Assembly: GCA_030147505.1 (NCBI GenBank)
Contig: JASBVG010000123.1
Location: 1-64,000, forward strand
DNA length: 64,000 bases
Direction of reading: 5' to 3'
Source: Tardiphaga sp.
GTDB lineage: Bacteria; Pseudomonadota; Alphaproteobacteria; Rhizobiales; Xanthobacteraceae
Shown here in pieces: positions 17,841 to 26,350 of the stretch (positions are counted from its first letter, which is position 1; the number at the start of each line of letters is the position of its first letter). Position numbers and translations under genes: made by a program. The notes below the pieces were generated by a model that made no database searches, had not been told where the DNA came from, and saw only the letters and a program-made list of their open reading frames with translations.

Positions 17841-17848
17841 GACGCTGC

Positions 17849-18358
17849 CTACTTCAGAACGACACGATTGCGCGACAGGAAGACGCGATCGCCATCGCGA
17901 TCGCCTTCCAGAACCAGATCCCATTGTCCGGCTGCCAGCCGCGCGACCCGCCCGCGATAGATGGCTCCACCGATTGCAGCCAGTTCGATTGTCTGATCGA
18001 GACGACGGTCGGCCGGACGTTCCAGCCGGCCGATGAACACGACGCCTGTCAGCGCCTTGCCATCGTGGTCTTTGGCCTCGATGCGCACCGAAGCGCCACC
18101 ATCGCTGTCACGTGCAACATGAGCAATCACCGCCCACCTCCGCGTCGCCTGTACACGTGCGGCCTCGATCTCGTTGCCATAAGCGAGGCTGGCCGTATAG
18201 GGACTGTCCACCTCGGTGCCGGGCAAGGTCTCGATGGCCAGTTTCATCATCACGGCATTGATGCCGATGATCAGGCCGAAAAAGACAAGCAGGCAGATCA
18301 GGACAAAACGGCCGGTGATCGGACGTCCGGGCCCAGTCGTGGTGGCAACGTCGCTCAT
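17849..18358 (-). CDS. fixH: FixH family protein (cbb3 oxidase assembly)
   Basis: A 169-residue protein with one membrane helix (about residues 17-37, FVLICLLVFFGLIIGINAV) and a periplasmic domain rich in beta strands, as in FixH/CcoH. FixH helps assemble or stabilise the cbb3 oxidase. The family pattern SPYTASLAYGNEIEAARVQ just after the membrane segment is present. It lies 13 bp after fixG and 8 bp before fixS. The C-terminus is intact (RNRVVLK), so loss of fixI has not damaged this gene. Confidence 0.94.
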   Translation of the reverse strand: MSDVATTTGPGRPITGRFVLICLLVFFGLIIGINAVMMKLAIETLPGTEVDSPYTASLAYGNEIEAARVQATRRWAVIAHVARDSDGGASVRIEAKDHDGKALTGVVFIGRLERPADRRLDQTIELAAIGGAIYRGRVARLAAGQWDLVLEGDRDGDRVFLSRNRVVLK

Positions 18359-18371
18359 GACGGTTTCCTCT

Positions 18372-19814
18372 TTAAGGCATGACGAAATTGTCGGCGGCGG
18401 CTGCAGTTTCGCCGCTCGCGATATCGGTCACGCGCATGGTCAGCGGCGTCGATCCGGCAGCAGCAGCCGGCGCGGTCACCAACACGCGCAGTTCGGCGGT
18501 ACGGTCGCGGCCGACGACGATCTGCGGCCGGCCGGAGGCGACGCTATCGTGACCGACCACATGCACCACTGCCTGCGCAAGACCTTCGACATCAAGCGTT
18601 ACCGTGCGATCATCGCGCTTGTTCAGCAGTCGCACCGTATAGGCATTACGGATCGATCCATCGGCGAGACGCACGGCGATCGGATTGCGATCATGCAGGA
18701 CGTTGATATCGAGCATCGAGCGTGTCGCAAGCGCGTAGAGCATGATGCTGCCGACAAGGGCGATGATTCCGACATAGACGATCGTACGGGGGCGGGCGAT
18801 TCGATAAATCTCCTTCTTGCCTGCCTGACGGCGCGCAATATTGATGTCCGTGTCGTAAGCGATCAGGTGCGTCGGCCGTCCGATCTTCTCCATCACATTG
18901 TCGCAAGCATCGATGCAGAGACCGCATTGGATGCAATCCATCTGCAGCCCGTTGCGGATATCTATGCCGACCGGACAGACGTTCACGCATTGATAACAGT
19001 CGACGCAGTCGCCGGCCGGCTTGCCTGCCGCTCGTGCTTCTGCCGACTTCTTCAGCGACATGCGCTGCTCGCCGCGATCGTGGCGATAGGTAACGTTGAG
19101 CGCCCATTCGTCGGTCAGTGCCGCCTGAATACGCGGCCACGGGCACATATAGAGGCAGACCTGCTCGCGCATCCAGCCGGCCAGGACATAGGTTGTCGCC
19201 GTGAGGATCGCGATCCAGATATAGGCCAGCATGGGCGCCTGGAAGGTGACGAGCTCCTTCACCAGCGTGGGCGCGTCGTTGAAATAGAGGACCCATGCGC
19301 CGCCGGTCCACCATGCGATCAGCAGCCAGATCGAATGCTTCAGCGTCAGCTCGACGATGCGCTCGAACGTGACACCCTTGGCGGCATGCTTCTTGATGCG
19401 CTCACGGCGATCACCTTCGATCAGGCGTTCGACAGCGAAGAAAAGATCGGTCCACACCGTCTGCGGGCAGAGATAGCCGCACCACATGCGGCCGCCCACG
19501 GCATTCATCAGGAACAGAGTGAGAGCGGCAAGGATCAACAGGCCGGTGAAGATATAGACTTCCTGCGGCCACAGCTCGATGAAGAAGAAATAGAAGCGGC
19601 CATTGACGAGATCGACCAGCACTGCCTGATCCGGCGCGCCGGGCCCGCGATTCCAGCGGACGAATGGCAGGATGTAATAGATGCCGAGGCAGAGCGCCAT
19701 CAACGCCCATTTGATGTTCCGGAACGTGCCGGACACCTTCTGCGGATAGACTTTCTTCTGCGGCGCGTAGAGCGGGCCGTAGTCGAATTCCGAGGGGGGA
19801 ACGGACTTGTTCAT
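18372..19814 (-). CDS. fixG: Cytochrome c oxidase accessory protein FixG/CcoG (polyferredoxin)
   Basis: A 480-residue membrane iron-sulfur protein of cbb3 oxidase assembly; CcoG has been described as a cupric reductase. Several membrane helices occupy residues 30-220, with YLCPQTVW. Two adjacent 4Fe-4S motifs follow (DCVDCYQCVNVCPVG and DCIQCGLCIDACD), then a periplasmic Ig-like C-terminal domain. A GTG at 19823 and the ATG at 19814 both fit; I chose ATG. An FNR/FixK box 52 bp upstream of the ATG suggests its own oxygen-controlled promoter within the 91-bp or longer gap after fixP. Confidence 0.96.
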   Translation of the reverse strand: MNKSVPPSEFDYGPLYAPQKKVYPQKVSGTFRNIKWALMALCLGIYYILPFVRWNRGPGAPDQAVLVDLVNGRFYFFFIELWPQEVYIFTGLLILAALTLFLMNAVGGRMWCGYLCPQTVWTDLFFAVERLIEGDRRERIKKHAAKGVTFERIVELTLKHSIWLLIAWWTGGAWVLYFNDAPTLVKELVTFQAPMLAYIWIAILTATTYVLAGWMREQVCLYMCPWPRIQAALTDEWALNVTYRHDRGEQRMSLKKSAEARAAGKPAGDCVDCYQCVNVCPVGIDIRNGLQMDCIQCGLCIDACDNVMEKIGRPTHLIAYDTDINIARRQAGKKEIYRIARPRTIVYVGIIALVGSIMLYALATRSMLDINVLHDRNPIAVRLADGSIRNAYTVRLLNKRDDRTVTLDVEGLAQAVVHVVGHDSVASGRPQIVVGRDRTAELRVLVTAPAAAAGSTPLTMRVTDIASGETAAAADNFVMP

Positions 19815-19866
19815 GATGGTCACTCGCTTCTTTGGAATGACCCTAGACGTCGGCGGTCCGTTTCAA

Positions 19867-19880
19867 TTGATGTAGGTCAA
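19867..19880. promoter_or_regulatory. FNR/FixK box upstream of fixG
   Basis: TTGATGTAGGTCAA matches the consensus TTGAT-N4-ATCAA at 9 of 10 conserved positions. It lies in the gap between fixP and fixG, the right place for an internal promoter of fixGHS. Confidence 0.8.
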
Positions 19881-19914
19881 AGGGCGCCCGAAACCCGCTC
19901 GGCGCCCCTATGAC

Positions 19915-20790
19915 TTATTGTCCACCCCCCAAGGTGTGCACATAGACGGTGAGCGCCTTGATCGTCGTCGGATCGAGGCGACCGATCCAGGCCGGCATCA
20001 CGCCATTGCGGCCATTGGTGATGGTCTGAACGATGCTCGCCTCGTCGGAGCCATACAGCCAAATGCCATCGGTGAGATTTGGCGCGCCCATGTCCTGATT
20101 GCCCTTACCGGCATCGCCGTGACAGGAGGCACAGTTGTCGGCGAACAGCTTCTTTCCTGCTTCAGCTTCATAGCCCTTCGCCGTCGATAGCCCTGCAAGC
20201 GCGCGGACATAGTTCGCTACCGTCGCGATCTCATCCTTCTTCAGGATGCCGTCGCGACCGAAGGCCAGCATGGCGCCTTCATGTGCCTCGCCATGACCCG
20301 AGCGCGCGCCGAACTTGATCGTCTTCTCGATCTGCTCGAGCGAGCCTCCCCACAGCCAGTCGTCGTCATTGAGGTTCGGGAAGCCCTTGGAGCCGGCTGC
20401 ACCCGTACCGTGACACGGCGCGCAATTGTCGCCGAACACCGTCTTACCCTTGGCAAGAGCCAGCGCGAGCAAGGCCGGATCCTTTTCGATCTGCTGCAGC
20501 GACGCATTGCTGAGCGCAGCCATCCTGTCGCCGCGGATCTTGTCGAGACTGGTGAGCTCGACGCTGATATCCGCACGTGATGAGTAACCGATGACACCCT
20601 TTGCATAGCTCGAGACCAGCGGCCAGGAGGGATAGACGACCCAGTATCCGATGGACCAGAGGATGGTGAGATAGAAGGTCCACACCCACCAGCGCGGCAG
20701 CGGCGTGTTGAGCTCCTTGATGCCATCCCAGGAATGACCTGTCGTGGTCTTGCCGGTGGCGTGGTCGAGTTCTTCGTGATGATGGCTCAT
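19915..20790 (-). CDS. fixP: cbb3-type cytochrome c oxidase subunit III FixP/CcoP
   Basis: A 291-residue membrane-anchored dihaem cytochrome c. One membrane helix (about residues 35-58, WWVWTFYLTILWSIGYW) precedes two haem c sites: C123-A-P-C126-H127 and C220-A-S-C223-H224. Methionine axial ligands probably come from AMLAFG and VMPAWIG. It passes electrons from cytochrome bc1 through FixO to FixN. The ATG at 20790 gives the typical MSHHHEELDHATG start; the longer frame overlaps fixQ. It starts 7 bp after fixQ. Confidence 0.97.
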   Translation of the reverse strand: MSHHHEELDHATGKTTTGHSWDGIKELNTPLPRWWVWTFYLTILWSIGYWVVYPSWPLVSSYAKGVIGYSSRADISVELTSLDKIRGDRMAALSNASLQQIEKDPALLALALAKGKTVFGDNCAPCHGTGAAGSKGFPNLNDDDWLWGGSLEQIEKTIKFGARSGHGEAHEGAMLAFGRDGILKKDEIATVANYVRALAGLSTAKGYEAEAGKKLFADNCASCHGDAGKGNQDMGAPNLTDGIWLYGSDEASIVQTITNGRNGVMPAWIGRLDPTTIKALTVYVHTLGGGQ

Positions 20791-20797
20791 GATGGCA

Positions 20798-20962
20798 TCA
20801 ATCCTCTCGCAGCGGCATCTGCGCCGCCGCGTCGAACGTGGCCTTGTTGCGCGGCCACAGCGCGTAGATGACGATGGCCAAGAAGATTCCGACGAACAGC
20901 GGTGTCCAGACGGTGAGGACAAAGTTCGAGGCAAAATTCTGGGTGGTCAGAATGGCACGCAT
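20798..20962 (-). CDS. fixQ: cbb3-type cytochrome c oxidase subunit FixQ/CcoQ
   Basis: A 54-residue single-pass membrane subunit, read directly from the sequence. It begins MRAILTTQNFASNF, has a membrane helix VLTVWTPLFVGIFLAIVIYA and ends in a charged tail (WPRNKATFDAAAQMPLRED). FixQ/CcoQ stabilises the interaction of CcoP with the core complex. It has 9 bp to fixO upstream and 7 bp to fixP downstream, the usual position, so identification is secure despite its size. Confidence 0.95.
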   Translation of the reverse strand: MRAILTTQNFASNFVLTVWTPLFVGIFLAIVIYALWPRNKATFDAAAQMPLRED

Positions 20963-20971
20963 GATCTGTCC

Positions 20972-21706
20972 TCAGCGCAAGTTGGCCTTGTCGTTGTAGA
21001 GTTTGAAATCGACCAGCGTGCCGAGCATCTGCAGGTAAGCGACAAGCGCATCCATCTCGGTCGGCAAGCCTGGCTTGCCGTCGAAATTGCGCGCCGTGGC
21101 CTTCGGATAGCGCTTGGTCAACGCGTCAACATCGCCATTGTCGGGATCGGCCTGCGCCTTGAGATCGGCGACGGCATTGGCGATCTGATCGTCCGTATAG
21201 GGCACCCCCACTGCACGATTGGTGCGCAGATGGCCAACGACGCTTTGCGGATCGACGGGCGTGTCTGCCAGGAACCTGTAGCCCGGCATCACCGACTGCG
21301 GCACCACATTCTGCGGCTTGATCAGATGAGCGACATGCCATTCGTCCGAATACTTGCCCCCGACGCGGGCGAGATCCGGCCCGGTGCGCTTCGACCCCCA
21401 CTGGAACGGATGGTCATACATGCTCTCCGCCGCGAGCGAGTAGTGGCCGTAGCGCTCCACTTCGTCGCGCAGCGGACGCACCATCTGCGAATGGCAGAGA
21501 TAGCAGCCTTCGCGCACATAGACATTGCGACCCGCGAGTTCGAGCGGAGTGTAGGGACGAACGCCCTCCACCGCCTCGATGGTGCTCTTGAGATAGAACA
21601 GCGGCGCGATCTCGACGATGCCGCCGATCGCGATGACGAGAATGATGCCCACGATCAGGATGATCGAGTTCTTCTCGAGGATTTGGTGCCTGCCCCAGAA
21701 CGACAT
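20972..21706 (-). CDS. fixO: cbb3-type cytochrome c oxidase subunit II FixO/CcoO
   Basis: A 244-residue membrane-anchored monohaem cytochrome c. It starts [14 protein letters not shown], has a membrane helix at about residues 14-34 and a haem c site C68-Y-L-C71-H72. The probable Met ligand is in SVMPGYRFL. It carries electrons from FixP to the FixN active site. The ATG at 21706 follows the fixN stop by 10 bp. Length and motifs are normal. Confidence 0.97.
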   Translation of the reverse strand: MSFWGRHQILEKNSIILIVGIILVIAIGGIVEIAPLFYLKSTIEAVEGVRPYTPLELAGRNVYVREGCYLCHSQMVRPLRDEVERYGHYSLAAESMYDHPFQWGSKRTGPDLARVGGKYSDEWHVAHLIKPQNVVPQSVMPGYRFLADTPVDPQSVVGHLRTNRAVGVPYTDDQIANAVADLKAQADPDNGDVDALTKRYPKATARNFDGKPGLPTEMDALVAYLQMLGTLVDFKLYNDKANLR

Positions 21707-21716
21707 GGTGTGATCC

Positions 21717-23375
21717 TCACTCCGCCGGCTGCAGCACGGAACTGCCGAGCGTGGCGCCGGATTCTTCCTCGCCGACACGCACGGTCATCCACAGATTCCA
21801 GGCCATGATCAGCGCGCCGATCAGGAACAGGCCGCCGCCTGCTGCACGAATGATGTAGAAGGGGTGCATCGCCTCGACGCTTTCGATGAACGAATATTCG
21901 AGGAAGCCGAGCGAGGTGTAGGCACGCCACATCAAGCCCTGCAGGATGCCGGAGACCCACATCGCCGAGATGTAGAGAACGATGCCGAGCGTCGCGACCC
22001 AAAAGTGCCATTCCACCAATTTCAGGCTGTAGAGGCCCTTGCGATTCCACAGCCACGGCACCAGGCAATACAGCGCGCCGAAGGAGACGAAGCCGACCCA
22101 TCCGAGCGCGCCGGAATGCACGTGGCCGATGGTCCAGTCGGTGTAATGGCTGAGGGAATTGACGACCTTGATAGACATCAGCGGGCCTTCGAAGGTCGCC
22201 ATGCCGTAGAACGCCACCGACACCACCAGCATGCGCAGCACCGGATCCGTGCGCAGCTTGTCCCACGCACCCGAAAGGGTCATCAGGCCGTTGATCATGC
22301 CGCCCCAGGAGGGCATCCACAGCATGATCGAGAAGGTCATGCCCAGTGTCTGCGTCCAGTCAGGGAGCGCCGTGTAGTGCAGGTGATGCGGGCCGGCCCA
22401 GATATAGAGGAAGATGATCGCCCAGAAGTGCACGATGGAGAGGCGATAGGAATAGACCGGCCGCTCGGCACGCTTCGGGATGAAGTAATACATGATGGCG
22501 AGGAAGCCGGCGGTGAGGAAGAAGCCCACCGCATTGTGGCCGTACCACCACTGGAACATGGCATCCTGCACGCCGGCCCAGGCGACATAGGACTTGGAGC
22601 CGAAGATCGAGACGGGGAGCGCCGGGTTGTTGCCGAGATGCAGCACTGCGATGGTGATGATGAAGGCGAGATAGAACCAGTTGGCGACGAAGATATGCGG
22701 TTCCTTTCGCTTCATCAGCGTCGCCAGGAACACCAGCAGATACGTCACCCAGACGATGGTGAGCCACAGGTCGGCATACCATTCCGGCTCGGCATATTCC
22801 TTCGACTGCGTGACGCCGAGCAGATAGCCGGTACCCGCGATGACGATGAAGAGATTGTAGCCAAGCACGACGAACCAGGGCGCGAGATCGCCAGCGAGAC
22901 GAACGCGGCAGGTCTTCTGCACCACATAGAACGAAGTCGCGATCAGCACATTGCCGCCAAAAGCGAAGATTACTGCCGACGTGTGCAGGGGCCGCAGGCG
23001 GCCAAAGCTGGTCCAGGGTAGATCGAAGTTCAGTGCCGGCCAGGCGAGCTGCATGGCAATCAGGAGACCGACAAGGAAGCCTGCAATGCCCCAGAACACC
23101 GAAGCCGTCGCGGCGAACTTGATCGGGCCGAGATTGTAGTTCGGCCGGCCGTCAATTTCCTGCGGCGGCAGCTCGCCACGCTCGAAATAACGATTGAGTA
23201 TCAGAAACAGGGATACCAGGGCGGCAGCGCCGAATACGGCAGCATGAAACGCATAGGCCGCGTCTTCAGCCTTCGCCGAAGCGATGATGGAGAGGAATAT
23301 GGTAGCAAAGCAGAGGATCGAGAGTCCGGACTCTCCGATCGTCATCCACCTTACGCCGTCAGCTGGTCTCGTCAT
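21717..23375 (-). CDS. fixN: cbb3-type cytochrome c oxidase catalytic subunit I FixN/CcoN
   Basis: A 552-residue haem-copper oxidase subunit with about 12-14 membrane helices. It reduces O2 with high affinity, which supports microaerobic or symbiotic respiration. Key histidines are visible: [10 protein letters not shown] (low-spin haem b), [10 protein letters not shown] (CuB region), AGPHHLHY (two further CuB ligands) and [11 protein letters not shown] (haem ligands). It is the first gene of the fixNOQP operon, with a perfect FNR/FixK box 53 bp upstream. A second ATG at 23345 is possible. Confidence 0.98.
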   Translation of the reverse strand: MTRPADGVRWMTIGESGLSILCFATIFLSIIASAKAEDAAYAFHAAVFGAAALVSLFLILNRYFERGELPPQEIDGRPNYNLGPIKFAATASVFWGIAGFLVGLLIAMQLAWPALNFDLPWTSFGRLRPLHTSAVIFAFGGNVLIATSFYVVQKTCRVRLAGDLAPWFVVLGYNLFIVIAGTGYLLGVTQSKEYAEPEWYADLWLTIVWVTYLLVFLATLMKRKEPHIFVANWFYLAFIITIAVLHLGNNPALPVSIFGSKSYVAWAGVQDAMFQWWYGHNAVGFFLTAGFLAIMYYFIPKRAERPVYSYRLSIVHFWAIIFLYIWAGPHHLHYTALPDWTQTLGMTFSIMLWMPSWGGMINGLMTLSGAWDKLRTDPVLRMLVVSVAFYGMATFEGPLMSIKVVNSLSHYTDWTIGHVHSGALGWVGFVSFGALYCLVPWLWNRKGLYSLKLVEWHFWVATLGIVLYISAMWVSGILQGLMWRAYTSLGFLEYSFIESVEAMHPFYIIRAAGGGLFLIGALIMAWNLWMTVRVGEEESGATLGSSVLQPAE

Positions 23376-23428
23376 GATGAGTCTTTCCCAAGAACAGTTC
23401 CAACAACCACATCGCCGTCGTCGGCGGC

Positions 23429-23442
23429 TTGATCGAAATCAA
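23429..23442. promoter_or_regulatory. FNR/FixK box upstream of fixN
   Basis: TTGATCGAAATCAA matches TTGAT-N4-ATCAA at all ten conserved positions. It lies 53 bp upstream of the fixN ATG; if centred at -41.5 it would put the transcript start about 19 bp before the ATG, an activating arrangement. Confidence 0.92.
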
Positions 23443-23453
23443 AGACGGCGCCC

Positions 23454-24161
23454 TCATCCGCCAGCTCTCAGTAGTTCGTCCGGCGCGGCGATCAGCCGTA
23501 CCCTCCCTGGCAGGATCTCGATGGCACCGCGGCGCTCCAGCTTGGCAAGGGTGCGACAGACCGTTTCCACGGTGAGGCCCAGATAGTCGGCGATGTCCCT
23601 GCGGCTCATTGGCATCGGCAGCGGCTCGACATCCTTGCCGATACGCCGCAGGCGCTCCCGCCACTCGGCAAGGAAGCTCGCGAGCTTCTCTTCTGCCGGA
23701 CGGCGGCCGAGCGAGAACATCTGCTCATGGGCATCGGTAAGATCGGTGGCGACCGAGGCGATTACCGCATGCAGCACATAGGGCCGATGACTGACAAACT
23801 GCGCAAAGCTCTCGCGCGCGACTTCCCAGACCAGTGCCGGGCCGATGGCGGTGGCCGAGACTTCGTGGCGCTGCTGCGCGGCGATCTCGAGCGCATCGCC
23901 CGGCAGCCCGAAGCCGACGATCTGCCGCCGATTGTCGCCAATGCCGCGCGACAGACAGACAACACCCTCGATCACACTGAAACAGCGTGCGGCAGGGGCA
24001 CCTTGCGCGAACAGGACCTCATTGGCGCTGCGCGGCAAGCGTTCGCCCAGCGCCATCAACTGCCGGCGGTCGTTGAAATTGAGCCGGGACAGGAACCCGC
24101 CCGAAGGACTGGATGCGGTCGTGCAAGGCACGAAGGACGAAGCGGCCATCTGCTGTGTCAT
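23454..24161 (-). CDS. fixK: Crp/Fnr-family regulator, FixK type
   Basis: A 235-residue Crp/Fnr regulator with a cyclic-nucleotide-binding-like beta-roll (about 30-140), dimer helix and C-terminal helix-turn-helix SRRDIADYLGLTVETVCRTLAKL. It lacks the N-terminal cysteine cluster of oxygen-sensing FNR, as FixK proteins do. The recognition helix reads E199-T-V-C202-R203; a Cys at this place matches the oxidation-sensitive Cys183 reported for Bradyrhizobium FixK2 (from memory). It is encoded just upstream of fixN, with an FNR box in its own promoter. The exact paralogue (FixK1 or FixK2) is not resolved. Confidence 0.88.
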   Translation of the reverse strand: MTQQMAASSFVPCTTASSPSGGFLSRLNFNDRRQLMALGERLPRSANEVLFAQGAPAARCFSVIEGVVCLSRGIGDNRRQIVGFGLPGDALEIAAQQRHEVSATAIGPALVWEVARESFAQFVSHRPYVLHAVIASVATDLTDAHEQMFSLGRRPAEEKLASFLAEWRERLRRIGKDVEPLPMPMSRRDIADYLGLTVETVCRTLAKLERRGAIEILPGRVRLIAAPDELLRAGG

Positions 24162-24235
24162 GTCTCCCCCGGGCTTGACTGCACCGCGCGACTTTGCGCG
24201 GCATCACCGGGATAGACGGTCGGCAGAAGCCAACA

Positions 24236-24249
24236 TTGACCTGCATCAA
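24236..24249. promoter_or_regulatory. FNR/FixK box between the fixK-like gene and the MFS gene
   Basis: TTGACCTGCATCAA matches the FNR/FixK consensus at 9 of 10 positions. It is 74 bp upstream of the fixK-like ATG and 182 bp upstream of the divergent MFS gene. Autoregulation of the regulator is the simplest reading. Confidence 0.78.
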
Positions 24250-24431
24250 CCGGGGTAACCTCCCCCCGCACCTTGATCTTGCGCGGAGGGAGGAAGCGAC
24301 AGCGTCCGCCCTCCCCTGCGCTGCCTGCAATGGCAGCATGTTGCCCTGTTCATGGACAAGCACCCGTCCGCCCTCTACGGATAGCAGGAAATTCTCGACC
24401 TTGAACAACACGTTAGAGGGTGGAAACCAGA

Positions 24432-25643
24432 ATGGTCGATATTCCGGCCACGACAGCGCACGCACCGGAGGCTTCGGCCAACCGGACTCTGACCGCGATC
24501 TCGATCGCGCATTGGGTCAGCCATTTCCATATCTTCGTGCTGCCGATGCTGTTTCCCTTCCTTAAGGACTGGCTCGGCGTCAGCTATATCGATCTCGGCT
24601 TCGCCCTCACCACCTTCGCCGTCGTTTCCGGGCTGACCCAGGCGCCGATCGGCTTTCTGGTCGATCGCGTCGGCGCGCGCATCATCCTGATCCTCGGCGT
24701 CATGCTCGGCGGATGCGCTTTGGTCGCACTGGGCCTGTTCCTCAGCTACCCCGCGCTGATCGTCTGCGCCGGCCTGCTCGGCCTCGCCAACAGCGTCTAC
24801 CATCCCGCCGACTACGCCATACTCGCGGCCCATATGGACGAGTCGAAAATGGGCCGTGCTTTCTCGATTCACACCTTTGCCGGCTTTGTCGGCGGCGCGG
24901 TGGCGCCCCCGATGATGGTTGCGCTGCTGGCCCTGGTCGGCGGTCAGGGTGCACTGGTCGTCGCCGGCGGCATCGGCGTCGCTATTGCGCTGATGCTGAT
25001 CGTGGTCGGAATCCCCGACGCGGGCGCGATGCAGAGCGGGGGCACCGAGGGTAATGCCCCGAAGGTCAGCGTGATGACCCCCGCGATCATGATGCTGACG
25101 CTGTTCTTCACGCTGCTGGCACTGTCGCAGAGCGGCATCAACAGTTTCGGTATCGTCGCGCTGATGAATGGCTATGGCATTACGTTGTCCTCGGCCAATA
25201 TCGCGCTGACCTCGTTCCTCGCCGCCAGCGCCATCGGCGTGCTGGCCGGCGGCTGGCTGGCGGATCGCACCGTGCATCACAGCCGCGTCGCAGCGGTGTG
25301 CTTCACTGTCAATGCTGCCATCATCGGCGCCATCGCCGCGTTCTCGCTGCCGGCACCAGCCATCGTCGTCGCCATGACGGTTGCAGGCTTCCTCGGCGGC
25401 GTGATCACGCCGTCGCGCGACATGCTGGTCCGGCAGGCAGCTCCGCCCGGCGCCGCGGGACGCGCCTTCGGCATCGTCTCCACTGGCTTCAATTTCAGCG
25501 GCATTGTCTCGCCGATCATGTTCGGCTGGTTCATGGACCAGGCCATGCCGCAATGGGTGTTCGGCGCATCAGCCTGTTTCATGGCGGCGACGGTGTTGCT
25601 CGCTATGGTGTCAGAACGGAAACCGAAGGCTGCAATCGCATAA
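24432..25643 (+). CDS. MFS transporter (fosmidomycin-resistance-like)
   Basis: A 403-residue major facilitator protein with 12 predicted membrane helices. The first segment carries SIAHWVSHFHIFVLPMLFPF, and GFLVDRVGARIILILGV contains the conserved loop 2-3 DxxGxR-type motif. The general shape resembles the fosmidomycin-resistance and sugar-efflux group; the substrate is unknown. I chose the ATG at 24432 over the GTG at 24420 because AGAGGG sits upstream of it. It is divergent from the FixK-like gene, so oxygen control is possible but unproven. Confidence 0.85.
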   Translation: MVDIPATTAHAPEASANRTLTAISIAHWVSHFHIFVLPMLFPFLKDWLGVSYIDLGFALTTFAVVSGLTQAPIGFLVDRVGARIILILGVMLGGCALVALGLFLSYPALIVCAGLLGLANSVYHPADYAILAAHMDESKMGRAFSIHTFAGFVGGAVAPPMMVALLALVGGQGALVVAGGIGVAIALMLIVVGIPDAGAMQSGGTEGNAPKVSVMTPAIMMLTLFFTLLALSQSGINSFGIVALMNGYGITLSSANIALTSFLAASAIGVLAGGWLADRTVHHSRVAAVCFTVNAAIIGAIAAFSLPAPAIVVAMTVAGFLGGVITPSRDMLVRQAAPPGAAGRAFGIVSTGFNFSGIVSPIMFGWFMDQAMPQWVFGASACFMAATVLLAMVSERKPKAAIA

Positions 25644-25696
25644 GCGATGCATTCAAACCGTGATCTGATACGCCATTCTTGCTAGGATGGCCGCGT

Positions 25697-26350
25697 ATGC
25701 TCACGGTCCGTCATCTCACCAAATCCTATCGCTCCGCGCAGGAAAGCGTCGCTGTTCTCCGCGGCGTCGACCTGACTGTTGCCGCCGGTGAAAGCGTTGC
25801 ACTGACCGGCGAAAGCGGCAGCGGCAAAAGCACACTGCTGCATCTGATCGCCGGCCTCGATGAAGCGGATGGCGGCGACATCGTGCTCGGCGAGATCTCG
25901 ATCACCGGATTGAAGGACAGCGCCCGCGCCGCACTTCGCCGACATCGGCTCGGTCTCGTCTTCCAGCAGTTCAATCTGATCTCGTCGCTGTCCGTTGCCG
26001 ACAATCTCGCATTCCAATCGCGCATTGCCGGCCAGCATGATGCCATCTGGCAAAGCGAGCTGATCGAACGGCTCGGCCTTGGCGCGCTGCTGAAGCGCTA
26101 TCCGGAACAGCTCTCGGGCGGCCAGCAGCAGCGCGTTGCCATTGGCCGCGCACTGGCGTCGAAGCCAGCACTGCTGCTCGCCGACGAACCCACCGGCAAT
26201 CTCGACGAGGACACCGCCAATGAGGTGATGCATCTCGTGCGCGATCTCGTCGCCCGCAGCGGTTGCGGCTTCCTGATGGTGACCCACAGCGAGCGCCTCG
26301 CCGCGATGCTGGATCGCCATGTGCATCTCCATGCGGGATTGATCGCGTGA
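25697..26350 (+). CDS. ABC transporter ATP-binding protein (LolD/MacB/AttE type)
   Basis: A 217-residue ATPase. Walker A is GESGSGKST, the Q-loop is VFQQFNL, the signature is LSGGQQQR, Walker B is LLLADEPT, and the switch His lies in MVTHSE. This is the type that pairs with FtsX-like permeases. The ATG at 25697 fits the LTVRHLTKSY start better than the TTG at 25679. The stop overlaps the permease GTG by 4 bp. With the next two genes it forms an AttEFGH-like unit: ATPase, fused permease and exported lipocalin. Confidence 0.94.
   Translation: MLTVRHLTKSYRSAQESVAVLRGVDLTVAAGESVALTGESGSGKSTLLHLIAGLDEADGGDIVLGEISITGLKDSARAALRRHRLGLVFQQFNLISSLSVADNLAFQSRIAGQHDAIWQSELIERLGLGALLKRYPEQLSGGQQQRVAIGRALASKPALLLADEPTGNLDEDTANEVMHLVRDLVARSGCGFLMVTHSERLAAMLDRHVHLHAGLIA

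Noticed and set aside
18216-19913. 565-codon plus-strand open frame
   Set aside because: It is antisense to fixG, which is fully supported by iron-sulfur motifs and operon context.
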